Source: Bacteroides mediterraneensis (GTDB taxonomy: Bacteria > Bacteroidota > Bacteroidia > Bacteroidales > Bacteroidaceae). From it: DNA of 64,000 nucleotides. The stretch is from positions 3,224,001 to 3,288,000 of the forward strand of contig NZ_DAJPEN010000001.1 in assembly GCF_025993685.1 (NCBI RefSeq), read 5' to 3'. The notes under the pieces were generated by a model. The model saw only the letters and a program-made list of their open reading frames with translations. It made no database searches and was not told where the DNA came from. The stretch's first letter is position 1. Every line of letters starts with the position of its first letter. Below are positions 35,258 to 43,937 of this stretch, one piece after another. Position numbers and translations under genes: made by a program.

Positions 35258-36508
35258 TTATAATACTTTTACCGCTTCGTCTATTACACTACTGGCAAAA
35301 CTATCCAAATAAGTATTGGTCGTTGCCAAATCACTGTGACCTAATATCTGTGAGATAACTTCACGTGGTACTTGATTGTCCTGTAAAGTCATAGCCATTG
35401 TATGACGACTCACATAGCTGGTCAGCTTCATGTCCGTAATCCCCAAAGTCTGCGCTAAGTTAGCCAAATTCTTGTTATTACGTCCAAAACGGCTACGAAT
35501 ATGATTATATAGTCGTTCCCCCTTGTACCCGGCAATGGAAACAATCGGCAACAAATAATCTTCCACTAATATAGTATGAGCAGCAAACCAATCCATCAAT
35601 TCCTGAATTTCAGGAGTTATCTTAATCTGGATAGGTTTGACTTTCTTGGCTTCTTTTGTTTTATTCCGCTTATAGACAATATAATTTCCACCATTATAAC
35701 GGACAATATTCTTCTTAGTCAGCAATGCTGCATCTATAAACGATATGCCATAGCAATAATAGGAAAAAAGGAACAGACGTCTGGCCAGTTCCTGGGCAGG
35801 ACTTTCAACTACCGTGTGTTTCAATTTATCCATATCCTCATGTGGCAAATACCGCTTTGCTGTTTCTTCTTCCAAAGCAGCCACATTGAAACCTCCTTTT
35901 CCAAAAGGATAAGTGCTTTCCGACGCTTCTTTATCTTGAATAGCCTTGTTTAAGATTGCACGCAGAGCTTTGAAATAAAATTTCCGGGTATTTCCCTTAC
36001 ATTCCCGTTTCTGAAGAAACACATCGAAAGCCTTTACATATTTAATGTCAATCTCAGAAAATACTTTCTTATCAAACTTATTATCAAACAATTCAAGCAT
36101 ATGCAGGGTGCGACTATAACAAACAGAATTACCCACATGTCCCGTTTCTTTCAATGTAGTTATCACTGTATTGAAATAATCTTTCACATTGCCTTTCGAA
36201 ATTTTCCCCACAAAAGCATCTTCAAATTGATTCAAGGTCCAGTCAATACCATCAACCTCAAAATCACGAAAGACCGCATTTACACGAGTTTCTATTTCAG
36301 ACAGCTTCGCATTATACTCCTTGTATTTAGGCACAAGTTTCTTGTCAGTAACAAAACGATCGTTGGCAGTATTCCACTGCTCAGGAGTTGCAAGCAAACC
36401 TGTTTTAATGTACTTTCGCTTTCTGTCTTTAGTAATGCGTAAAGTTACAGCCGTTTTTCCATCCTTGCCTGCATTATACTCTAACAACATGAATTTATAA
36501 TGTGCCAT
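35258..36508 (-). CDS. int: Tyrosine integrase of element 1 (IntDOT-like)
   Basis: 416 aa. Integrates and excises the element at tRNA-Pro. An arm-binding N-terminus (to about 90), a core-binding SAM-like domain (about 100-200) and a catalytic domain. Box I reads CYGISFIDAALL, so the usual Arg is replaced by Ser, as known for IntDOT of CTnDOT. The other residues are present: TSYVSRHTMAM, LGHSDLATTNTYL with the nucleophilic Tyr. It lies about 180 bp from core copy 2 and 10 bp from the AlbA_2 gene on the same strand. Confidence 0.93.
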   Translation of the reverse strand: MAHYKFMLLEYNAGKDGKTAVTLRITKDRKRKYIKTGLLATPEQWNTANDRFVTDKKLVPKYKEYNAKLSEIETRVNAVFRDFEVDGIDWTLNQFEDAFVGKISKGNVKDYFNTVITTLKETGHVGNSVCYSRTLHMLELFDNKFDKKVFSEIDIKYVKAFDVFLQKRECKGNTRKFYFKALRAILNKAIQDKEASESTYPFGKGGFNVAALEEETAKRYLPHEDMDKLKHTVVESPAQELARRLFLFSYYCYGISFIDAALLTKKNIVRYNGGNYIVYKRNKTKEAKKVKPIQIKITPEIQELMDWFAAHTILVEDYLLPIVSIAGYKGERLYNHIRSRFGRNNKNLANLAQTLGITDMKLTSYVSRHTMAMTLQDNQVPREVISQILGHSDLATTNTYLDSFASSVIDEAVKVL

Positions 36509-36552
36509 ACTCCAATACTTTTAGCGTTTCATTGATTTTGCTTTTGTTTGAA

Positions 36553-36570
36553 TGACACAAATATGACACA
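36553..36570. other. Arm-type site pair at the right end of element 1
   Basis: Two TGACACA direct repeats with an 11-bp period (36553-36559 and 36564-36570), matching the pair at 22310-22327 by the other end. Likely integrase arm sites. Confidence 0.5.
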
Positions 36571-36688
36571 TTTTTCCGAAACTACCAACAAAAAGAAGAA
36601 AATCAATAGAAAATAAGCATTTGATGCTCAGTAGTATAAGTTCTGAAAATCAAAGAGATAGAAAAATATGAAGATTTAAAATCGGCTC

Positions 36689-36734
36689 CTGGGGGGCGTG
36701 TGGTCGCTGGTTCGAATCCAGTCACCCCGACTGG
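36689..36734 (+). repeat. Attachment core copy 2 (junction of elements 1 and 2)
   Basis: 46 bp identical to 22214-22259 and 49063-49108. It is the right end of element 1 and the left end of element 2. It does not form a complete tRNA because the 5' half is absent. Confidence 0.93.
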
Positions 36735-36735
36735 G

Positions 36736-36774
36736 AAAAAGCATTGATAATCTGATGATTGTCGATGCTTTTTT
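36736..36774 (+). terminator. Terminator at the left end of element 2
   Basis: AAAAAGCATTGATAATC and a G-T-tolerant complement ending in TTTTTT, directly after the core. When the element sits next to the tRNA this would end the tRNA transcript. An almost identical copy follows core copy 3. Confidence 0.75.
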
Positions 36775-36801
36775 GCTTTTGAGCATATCGCTGCAAGTGA
36801 C

Positions 36802-36849
36802 GGTTTAATCGAGCAAATTAAACCAGCAATTAAACCAAGAATTAAACCA
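36802..36849. other. Arm-type integrase sites, left end of element 2
   Basis: ATTAAACCA at 36817, 36829 and 36841 (exact 12-bp period), preceded by an inverted copy (GGTTTAAT at 36802). The same motif with the same spacing lies at 48979 and 48991 near the right end. Confidence 0.65.
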
Positions 36850-36856
36850 GATTCTT

Positions 36857-38077
36857 ATGGACGCTACAATTTCAGTGATTTGCTACAAAAGTAAAACCTT
36901 AGCAAATGGAGAACACCCTTTAATGTTAAGAATTGCACAGAATGGGAAAAGCACCTACAAAAGTCTTAAAATATCTGTTGCAGCAAAACATTGGGACTTT
37001 GAACGAAATGTACCCAAACCTAACAATCCAAACAAGGACTTAATTCAAAAGATTATACTTAAAACAAAATTAGATTATCAGCAAAAAATCTTAGAAAAGA
37101 AAGCCAATAGCGAAGAGTTTACCGCTTCTTCATTAATAAATGAACAGAAAGAAGAAATCAAAGCCAAAACAGTTGAAGAATTCTATCTGTCATTAATCGA
37201 AGATTTAAAACAGAAAGGTAGAATTGGTAATAGCTATGCTTACCTAAACTCATATAATACTTTACGCAATTTCAATAAAGGTAAAAAGCTGAATTATACT
37301 TTCAGCCATATAGACGTTTCTTTCTGCAAAAAATTTGAGGACTGGATGCGAAGTAAAGGGAACAAAGACACAACTCTCAGTTATCAGTTCCGTACTTTAC
37401 GAGCTACCTATAATAAAGCAATAGAAGCAAAGGTAGTGGCACGTGAAAAGAATCCGTTTATTGAGTACAAGCTAAGCCACTTCAATACCAAAACTATTAA
37501 AAGAGCCTTGTCCAAGAATGATATTCTGAAACTTATAAACGCAAATTGTAATGGGCAAAGTAAACTTAGACAACTTACTCACGATTTGTTTTCATTCTCA
37601 TATTTATGCGGAGGAATCTCGTTTGTGGATATTGCTAACTTAACACGTCAAAACATTGTTGAGGACAGATTGATTTACCAAAGACAAAAAACACATGGCA
37701 ATATCAATCTCCTATTATCAAAAGAAGCCTCAACAATAATCGCAAAATATTCTACTTATCAACAGGAGGCAGAATATCTATTTCCTATTCTACATTGCAA
37801 ACGCCATATAACACCCATGCAGAAAAGTAACAGAGTACATAAAATCTGCCATCAAGTAAATACTGAATTGAGAGCCTTTGCTAAAGAATTAGGGATAACG
37901 GCAGAAGTAACCACATACGTTGCTCGCCATTCATTCGCTACCATATTAAAGAAATCTGGAGTAAACATTGGAATCATATCACAAGCATTAGGACATCAAG
38001 ATATAAAAACTACCCAGATATATCTAAGCAAATTTGATAACGAACAAGTGGACGATGCAATGAAGAATCTACTATAA
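36857..38077 (+). CDS. int: Tyrosine integrase of element 2 (IntDOT-like)
   Basis: 406 aa. N-terminal arm-binding domain (ISVICYKSKTLANGEHPLML), core-binding domain (FYLSLIEDLKQKGRIGNSYA) and catalytic domain. Box I is CGGISFVDIANL, again without the canonical Arg; TTYVARHSFATIL and LGHQDIKTTQIYLS supply the other Arg/His residues and the Tyr. It differs clearly from the integrase of element 1, yet both use the same core. It lies 7 bp after the arm-type sites; a terminator follows. Confidence 0.93.
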   Translation: MDATISVICYKSKTLANGEHPLMLRIAQNGKSTYKSLKISVAAKHWDFERNVPKPNNPNKDLIQKIILKTKLDYQQKILEKKANSEEFTASSLINEQKEEIKAKTVEEFYLSLIEDLKQKGRIGNSYAYLNSYNTLRNFNKGKKLNYTFSHIDVSFCKKFEDWMRSKGNKDTTLSYQFRTLRATYNKAIEAKVVAREKNPFIEYKLSHFNTKTIKRALSKNDILKLINANCNGQSKLRQLTHDLFSFSYLCGGISFVDIANLTRQNIVEDRLIYQRQKTHGNINLLLSKEASTIIAKYSTYQQEAEYLFPILHCKRHITPMQKSNRVHKICHQVNTELRAFAKELGITAEVTTYVARHSFATILKKSGVNIGIISQALGHQDIKTTQIYLSKFDNEQVDDAMKNLL

Positions 38078-38079
38078 CG

Positions 38080-38124
38080 AAAAGAAGTCTGTAGTCTGAA
38101 AAAGATTGCAGACTTTTCTTTTAT
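38080..38124. terminator. Terminator after the element 2 integrase
   Basis: AAAAGAAGTCTG (38080-38091) pairs with CAGACTTTTCTTTT (38109-38122), with T-rich sequence after it. Confidence 0.75.
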
Positions 38125-38152
38125 TTTGCAGCATTACTAATGATAACATATT

Positions 38153-39133
38153 ATGTCAATGGAACAACTACAATTAATAAAAGAACTGCCAGATTTAAAG
38201 ATTGGTTGGTGTGAAAGCTATAAATGTCTTGATGAACCACTTCTGGAATATGTGTGGGAAGTAGCCAACCATTTTGTAAGCTACGAAGGAGATATATCTA
38301 TAGCACCAGCTAAGTTTGTCAACAGATATATAACAAGTAAATTAACTCCAGAGGAAAATGTTTTAAGACTAAAAGAAATGGGAGTAGATAAGTCTTTAGA
38401 AGACTTTATGGCTTCTAATTTCAAAAAGATGGATATGTCTTTCAAAGATAAATTTCTTGAAAATGAAGACTTGCAGAATACAATTAAAGCATTTGGTCTG
38501 GACGTAAGTAAACTTTGGTATCTGCTTCTTTTTGTTCATGATTATATCGAGGACTTTAGTACATCACTGAAAAAAAGTGAAGTTCAAGATATAGGTGACT
38601 TTGTAGATAGTCTATCAAACTGTTCCGGCATTACTTTAACTTTAACCAATGAAAAAAAGAAGAGCTTTGATACCAGTGAAAAGAATACTATCGAATTTGT
38701 TCAGCTGGCACTAGATTATTACATAAAAACATACAATGATATAATTAACCGAAATTTATCACCAAAAGATAAACTTAAACTTCTTAAAGAAATTGGCTTA
38801 AACCATTTCCTAGAACATGGACAAGCTATAGATTTTGAAAACAAAACAAATCTTGCTATATCATTCAAGAAATGGAAGTTTGCAGACATGTTCCAGTTTT
38901 TCTTAAAAGACAGGAAAGCCGACAAGAATAAACTATCTCACATAAATGTAAAAGTCTCAGCAGATAAAATGATGTTTATTTCAAGACTTATCTACACAGT
39001 TGGATATGATGGTAAGCGTTACAACGAAGAATATGATTCTGATGGTAGCAAGAACAGGATGCTGTCAAATCTACTTCGAAAATATAAAAATGAAGACTTT
39101 CCAGACTTTGCTAACCATTATTACCTGTTTTAA
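38153..39133 (+). CDS. Hypothetical protein next to the integrase
   Basis: 326 aa, soluble, rich in Lys, Asp and Phe, mostly helical by appearance, no signal peptide or membrane segment, no motif I recognise. The start may be 38153 or the second ATG at 38159. It is isolated by terminators on both sides (38080-38124 and 39139-39180), so it is its own transcription unit directly beside the integrase. That is a common place for cargo, including defence genes. Function not assigned. Confidence 0.7.
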   Translation: MSMEQLQLIKELPDLKIGWCESYKCLDEPLLEYVWEVANHFVSYEGDISIAPAKFVNRYITSKLTPEENVLRLKEMGVDKSLEDFMASNFKKMDMSFKDKFLENEDLQNTIKAFGLDVSKLWYLLLFVHDYIEDFSTSLKKSEVQDIGDFVDSLSNCSGITLTLTNEKKKSFDTSEKNTIEFVQLALDYYIKTYNDIINRNLSPKDKLKLLKEIGLNHFLEHGQAIDFENKTNLAISFKKWKFADMFQFFLKDRKADKNKLSHINVKVSADKMMFISRLIYTVGYDGKRYNEEYDSDGSKNRMLSNLLRKYKNEDFPDFANHYYLF

Positions 39134-39138
39134 AGATG

Positions 39139-39180
39139 ATGCGTACTTAAAAGATATTCTTTTGGGTACGCATTTTTTTT
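39139..39180 (+). terminator. Intrinsic terminator
   Basis: ATGCGTAC (39139-39146) with GTACGCAT (39166-39173) and a run of eight T, ending the gene at 38153-39133. Confidence 0.85.
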
Positions 39181-39358
39181 ACGTACTGAATTTATCACTT
39201 TTTCTACCCACATGTGCTTTTGGATAATTCCTTTATCATCAATTTTATTATGCTTTACTTTGCAATGTCAAAAGGAAACAAACGAGCAAGTGCGCATAGC
39301 TTCAGTAGTTTTCTAATGGCATTATAATTAATTACGTTAAACATTAAAATTTGAAATT

Positions 39359-39925
39359 ATGAAGGATATCAAATTCCCAGAAGTGTTAAATAATGAAGTA
39401 GAAAATACTAAAGTAAATGCAGCATTCGTACAAGCATTAAAAGAAGCATTCCTTATGTTTCCAACCAAAACAGACATGCGTTTCAAGCAATCTTGTGGAC
39501 AGTTAATCATTTCTGTTACGGTCACTTACCGGACTGGCATCGTACAACATTTTGAAGGTGCTGGAGATACCGACCTCATATCAGCCATACACAAAGGCAT
39601 GGCCAAAATCATAGATGATTTGAGCGCCTATAACGCAGAGGAACACGAGATAGAAGTTGCCAAGGAGGGAGAGAACTTGGTGTTAGAATTATTCAAGCAG
39701 TACATCAAATCACCAATGAGAGGCTATATTGAGACCGACTGGTACAGCAACAAGGGAGAGCGTTATCGCTGCATGAGATTCACCAACACTTTCAACGGCT
39801 ATATAAGATTCTGTCTAAAAGCAACGGATGAAGTGAACGAGCTTATCAGTGAAGCCTGCAAGCCAGAATGGATGAAGAAGGAGGAAGCGAAGCAGGAAAC
39901 AATCGAACCCAATAAGGTAGCTTAA
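39359..39925 (+). CDS. Hypothetical protein, element 2 helicase operon
   Basis: 188 aa. No recognised domain; acidic, with a C-terminal charged tail (WMKKEEAKQETIEPNKVA). It has a TRFTNTF-like stretch (CMRFTNTFNGYIRFCLKA) in a strand-rich C-terminal half. First of three genes (39359-42154) on one strand ending with the helicase, so a replication-linked role is possible. Confidence 0.65.
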   Translation: MKDIKFPEVLNNEVENTKVNAAFVQALKEAFLMFPTKTDMRFKQSCGQLIISVTVTYRTGIVQHFEGAGDTDLISAIHKGMAKIIDDLSAYNAEEHEIEVAKEGENLVLELFKQYIKSPMRGYIETDWYSNKGERYRCMRFTNTFNGYIRFCLKATDEVNELISEACKPEWMKKEEAKQETIEPNKVA

Positions 39926-39992
39926 ACAGTCAACCTGAAAGGAGGTCGAGAGGACAGCACTTCTCGGCCATCCTTTCCAATACAACAATCAG

Positions 39993-40424
39993 ATGAAACA
40001 GATACAGTTCTCTCAAACATACGACAACGAAACAGCTCACCGACAAGTGAAGCAGTTAATGATGCAACACAAACAGCTCCATATTCAAATGAATGGAGAA
40101 GCATGGATAAGCAGTCAAGGCACAACTGGAATAAGATATATTTTTAACAGACAAAGCTGGCACTGGATTCTCAACTACCTGCAAACAGGTGATTATGAAG
40201 ACTTCGGTATCTTCCCATCCGATATTACTAAAACAATTGAGGACACTCAAACGACCTGCCTGAAAGAACTTATCGAGCAGAAATGCAACATCGCAAGAAT
40301 ACCGTTTCTAAGAGAAACAGAAGCCTATATAAGGCTCAGAGGACTGTTCCGATTTGGCAAGCTATACTTTAGCATAAAGAGAAGTGATGAATTTATAGAC
40401 TATTTAAACAGCAAAGGTTTATGA
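39993..40424 (+). CDS. Hypothetical protein, element 2 helicase operon
   Basis: 143 aa, no recognised domain. Its stop overlaps the helicase start in ATGA, so the two are translationally coupled and probably work together. The sequence is rich in Gln and aromatic residues (QSWHWILNYLQTGDYED). Confidence 0.65.
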   Translation: MKQIQFSQTYDNETAHRQVKQLMMQHKQLHIQMNGEAWISSQGTTGIRYIFNRQSWHWILNYLQTGDYEDFGIFPSDITKTIEDTQTTCLKELIEQKCNIARIPFLRETEAYIRLRGLFRFGKLYFSIKRSDEFIDYLNSKGL

Positions 40425-42154
40425 TTACAATACATAAAGGTCAATACCTGTCAGACGTAATGAATGAAATTCCATCCGACTGCATTCTTTCCAAAAAGAT
40501 ACCCGGTTGTGGAGCTACTACTCTGGAGCTTAATACTGAAAGAAGTTCCATTATCATTGTTCCCAATGTTCCTGTTATCAGAAGCAAATGTAGCAAATAT
40601 GATAATCTGCTGGGTGTCTATGAAAATGTGACAGCAGATAAGATATGCAATTATCTGACAAGTAATACGCTACATAAGATTATGATTACTCCCGAAAGTT
40701 TCGGCAAGGTAAAAACTGCGTGTGCAAGATGCGGTATTGATATATACAACCATTTCTTCCTGCTAATGGATGAATGCCACCAGTTAATTAAAGACGTTGA
40801 CTATAGAATGGATATAGTTCTACCGATGAATGACTTTTTCCGCTTCAAAGGAAAGGCACTGGTTTCGGCTACTCCAATCGGATTCAGTGACCCACGGCTA
40901 AAAGAGTTTGAGACCATGAAAGTGAATGCCGATTATGACTACAGGCAGGAGATTACAGTCACCCATACTTATAACATACAGAAAGCGGTAAACGATTATC
41001 TGAAAAAACATGATGGTACAATCTGTGTCTTCATTAATTCTGTAGTAGAAATCTATACCATAATGAAACAGCTGAACATACTGGAAGATTCAGCAGTCTA
41101 TTGTGCACCCAAAAGCCGCATGAAACTCAGAAATGAATACTCCTTTGACAATGCCTATAAGGAGTGGAGCGCAGATACCATGAAGAAATACAACTTCTTC
41201 ACCGGAAGATTCTTTACTGCATTTGACTTGGATTTGCCCTATAAACCGGACTTGGTAATGGTGACAGACCCTTATATTTCTGAATATACCATGCTTGATA
41301 TTGATACTGACTGCATACAGATTTGTGGAAGGTTCCGCAACGGGATAAAATCCGCCACACACATCTACAGGGTAAATCCAGCAATCATTATCAAAGATAG
41401 AGAACGGATTGAATGGGAAATATCCGCCCATGAGTTTGCCTATCAAATAATACAGACCTTATATAACAGCGCTGACAACAAGGAGAGCAGATTTGCTTTC
41501 AGTGCCGTTCTTGAAACCATGCCGTTCCGTAAGTTCCTATATCCCGATTTTACCAAAAACTGGTTTGCCATAGATAATGAGATAAACGAGGTTCTGGTAA
41601 GGAACAGATACCAGTCTGTAGAATCGGTAACTAAATGGTACGATGACTGTCATTTCTTCAATCCTACATTTAGCAATTGTGAATATAACCCCAATGATGA
41701 GAAATTGAAAATAATCAGAAGTGCACGCTCGGTAAAAGAGAAGCGCAGAATTATGGTACAGCAGCTCAGTGAAATGGACGTTCCCTATTCAGAATATGCT
41801 TTGGACTACATAAATGATATGAGAAAGGTAGACCCGTTCATTGTGGAAGCCTTTGAGATACTGGGTAAAGAGAATATAGAAGAACTTAAATACAACGAAA
41901 GAAAAATCAGAGAAAAGATGATTCTTATACTGCGCAAAGGAAATAAGGTTATCCGACTGATTAAGAATATATTTAAGGTTGGTAATAGATATTCCAATGA
42001 AAATATAGTTAATGAGTTGACGAGGATATTTAAGATGCTGAACATTCATCCCGAAGAAAAGATAGAGCCTAAACTTATCAATTCCTATTATCAAGCCGTT
42101 CCCTGCTGGGTAGGTAAAAACAGAGGTTATCAATTAATTACTGAACTAATCTAA
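40421..42154 (+). CDS. SF2-like helicase/ATPase with unusual Walker A
   Basis: 577 aa. Helicase motifs in order: motif I SKKIPGCGATTLEL (about 23-36), motif II LLMDECHQLIKD (DECH, about 121), motif III ALVSATPIGFSD (about 150), motif VI QICGRFRNG (about 300). Motif I has Ala where the P-loop Lys normally is, while the DECH box and motif VI arginines are present, so ATP use may be altered. The C-terminal third is charged and unassigned. It ends about 230 bp before the iteron origin, suggesting a role in element replication. Confidence 0.75.
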   Translation: MITIHKGQYLSDVMNEIPSDCILSKKIPGCGATTLELNTERSSIIIVPNVPVIRSKCSKYDNLLGVYENVTADKICNYLTSNTLHKIMITPESFGKVKTACARCGIDIYNHFFLLMDECHQLIKDVDYRMDIVLPMNDFFRFKGKALVSATPIGFSDPRLKEFETMKVNADYDYRQEITVTHTYNIQKAVNDYLKKHDGTICVFINSVVEIYTIMKQLNILEDSAVYCAPKSRMKLRNEYSFDNAYKEWSADTMKKYNFFTGRFFTAFDLDLPYKPDLVMVTDPYISEYTMLDIDTDCIQICGRFRNGIKSATHIYRVNPAIIIKDRERIEWEISAHEFAYQIIQTLYNSADNKESRFAFSAVLETMPFRKFLYPDFTKNWFAIDNEINEVLVRNRYQSVESVTKWYDDCHFFNPTFSNCEYNPNDEKLKIIRSARSVKEKRRIMVQQLSEMDVPYSEYALDYINDMRKVDPFIVEAFEILGKENIEELKYNERKIREKMILILRKGNKVIRLIKNIFKVGNRYSNENIVNELTRIFKMLNIHPEEKIEPKLINSYYQAVPCWVGKNRGYQLITELI

Positions 42155-42187
42155 GTGCTACCAACAAAACTTCATTTTTCTGTCTTT

Positions 42188-42222
42188 CTATACCCAATAC
42201 AGAAATTTGAGAAAATGTTGGT
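42188..42222 (+). repeat. 35-bp dispersed repeat, copy A
   Basis: Begins CTATACCCAATACAGAAA and matches 46806-46840 at 31 of 35 positions. Both copies are non-coding and follow the end of a gene. Confidence 0.7.
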
Positions 42223-42385
42223 CACAACCTTGGTAACTAATGAAACAAGACGATTTTCGTTATAGCAGATATTAGAGCCAATTTTACTTGGAACTTTCCA
42301 ATGCTATGAATAAGATAGCAAACACCGAGGGAAAGTCCATCCAGACCTTTCTGAAAACAGGTCAGAAATCCTTTCAAAAATATAC

Positions 42386-42477
42386 GGAAAAAGCGTCCCA
42401 TAACTTAGGGAAAAAGCGTCCTACAAGTCACGGAAAAAGCGTCCACATATCATTACATACATTACTTACATTACATA
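42386..42477. other. Iteron-type replication origin of element 2
   Basis: Three exact copies of GGAAAAAGCGTCC at 42386, 42409 and 42432 (23-bp period, about two helical turns), immediately followed by three 9-bp repeats of the CATTACATA type (42451-42477) that would serve as the AT-rich unwinding region. A short inverted repeat (TTTCTGA/TCAGAAA) lies just before. The Rep-like gene starts about 220 bp downstream. Confidence 0.8.
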
Positions 42478-42544
42478 ACAGATAATTCGTTTCACTTCAT
42501 TATCAGATTCAACCTACATTAATTAACTAACTAATAAAACTATG

Positions 42545-42733
42545 ATGATTTACAAACCACACAACAAACTGTTCGGTTCAAGAAAGGAACTGAAACAATA
42601 CTTAGGCGGAACAGGCAGGTACAACAAAGCATTAAAGAACGGAGATATTTACAACATATACCTAGAAGAAATGAACAACCAATCCTTTGCGCACAATGGA
42701 ATCATATATAACACTGACAAAAGACATTCATAA
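42545..42733 (+). CDS. Small protein upstream of rep
   Basis: 62 aa (start at 42545, or 42542 for one more Met). Basic, with FGSRKELKQYLGGTGRYNKALK. It overlaps the start of the Rep frame by 38 bp in another frame, which suggests it is either a leader coupling Rep translation or a small regulator. Coding status not certain. Confidence 0.5.
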   Translation: MIYKPHNKLFGSRKELKQYLGGTGRYNKALKNGDIYNIYLEEMNNQSFAHNGIIYNTDKRHS

Positions 42734-43556
42734 AATCAAGGGGAACAACAAGCTGGAAACAATACTGGCTATAGCTGGCATAAAATCCACTGGAAATTAT
42801 AAAACTAATATTACTGAAACCACAAGGGAATACATTACCGAAAAAACTGGAATTTCGTTCCGTACAGTAAAATCAATTGTTCCCAGACTGATGGAAAATG
42901 CAGATTTCATATTTGACAAGATAGAAACCAGAATCAAATCCCCGAACAGATACTATTTTAAAAAAGACAAAGAGAATTACTTCTTCGTCTTAAACAGCTT
43001 TTTCAATGAAACTACAGATACCAAAATTAAAGGATTGCTACTACTTATAAAGTCCGTATGCAAACAGGAAACGAACAAATATATAAGTGAGAAATCTTAT
43101 AAAGGAGCGCTTAACCATTCTGAACTTGCCAGCAAATTAGGAATAGATGTCAAGACGCTAGATAAATATCTGGAGAAAGCAATTAAAGAGGGACAGATAA
43201 AAATGATACCTAAAGGACTTCTGATTCTCAACAAATCCATAATTCCAGACTTTAAAGGTACTGACCTGTTAAGCAGACTGTACCATATTATATATGGTTG
43301 GTGTCTGGATAATGACATTATCCCACCGGACAGAAACGATAAGATTACCCAGTCTGCAAACGGACAAACAAAGAGAAACAATCCTGTGTTGAATGCCATC
43401 CTGTGCAAGACAGCCAATCTGTCCGATGATGAAATCCGCAGTCTGCTAACTAAAAGAATAGTTTCCAAAGATATTACTCTGGAATACATAGCTAAAGCAT
43501 TAAATGCAACTATACAAAAGACTGAAACCAAGCCATTAAATATAGTAATAGCATAA
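42696..43556 (+). CDS. Replication initiator-like winged-helix protein
   Basis: 286 aa from the ATG at 42696 (an in-frame TTG lies nine bases earlier). Two apparent winged-helix regions, one with EYITEKTGISFRTVKSIVPR (about 40-60) and one with HSELASKLGIDVKTLDKYLE (about 130-160). This two-domain layout, plus the iterons just upstream, fits a theta-type plasmid initiator. No known Rep family is recognised with certainty. If correct, element 2 can replicate after excision. Confidence 0.65.
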   Translation: MESYITLTKDIHKIKGNNKLETILAIAGIKSTGNYKTNITETTREYITEKTGISFRTVKSIVPRLMENADFIFDKIETRIKSPNRYYFKKDKENYFFVLNSFFNETTDTKIKGLLLLIKSVCKQETNKYISEKSYKGALNHSELASKLGIDVKTLDKYLEKAIKEGQIKMIPKGLLILNKSIIPDFKGTDLLSRLYHIIYGWCLDNDIIPPDRNDKITQSANGQTKRNNPVLNAILCKTANLSDDEIRSLLTKRIVSKDITLEYIAKALNATIQKTETKPLNIVIA

Positions 43557-43937
43557 TTATATCTGTTTCTGGCAGATGCGGTGCTGAACTTTTAGCTGCC
43601 TATTTCTCAGATTATAAATTCCAGACAAATTCAGTTCTAATACAGATTATATAACACATACTTTATAATATACCACATATATACATAAACATAAGGAAAG
43701 TGGTCTGATACATGAATCTCATATATTCAGTTTATCTGAAAGTCAAAGAAACGGGTATGGGGTGTCTTATATGAAATTCCCCCTCCCGTTCTGTCAACAG
43801 TCCCAATATTATTGAGTGACTGGAAAGGCGGTGCACAACCCTTTTAGTCCCCCTCTCATAGATAAATGTAAAATAGCCAGTATAGTCCTAAACATCTATA
43901 TAGTAATAAGATTATAAACTTTTAAACTTTTATCAAT
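43557..43937. other. Non-coding region with hairpins after rep
   Basis: About 380 bp without a gene. The clearest structure is a hairpin with arms AACGGG (43750-43755) and CCCGTT (43785-43790) plus inner GGGG/CCCC, followed by a CAGTC/GACTG hairpin near 43798-43826. It may hold a terminator, a single-strand origin or a leader for the next gene; I cannot tell which. Confidence 0.45.

Larger units (their letters stand above)
22260..36688. mobile_element. Element 1: mobilizable integrative element at tRNA-Pro
   Basis: About 14.4 kb bounded by core copies 1 and 2. It carries an integrase beside the right end, an HTH protein, primase-helicase, Toprim primase, MobC, relaxase and a candidate oriT, but no conjugation machinery, so it would need a helper. 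Paired TGACACA sites occur near both ends (22310-22327 and 36553-36570), which supports the outer limits. The 22.6-28.1 kb part looks like ordinary envelope genes and would be cargo under this reading. I see no extra core copy near 28.1 kb that would place the boundary there. Confidence 0.75.

Noticed and set aside
36689..36734. Second tRNA-Pro gene
   Set aside because: Only the 3' half of the tRNA is present; bases upstream do not form an acceptor or D arm.
42386..42477. CRISPR array
   Set aside because: Three 13-bp units with 10-bp spacers are too short and no cas gene is present; iterons fit better.
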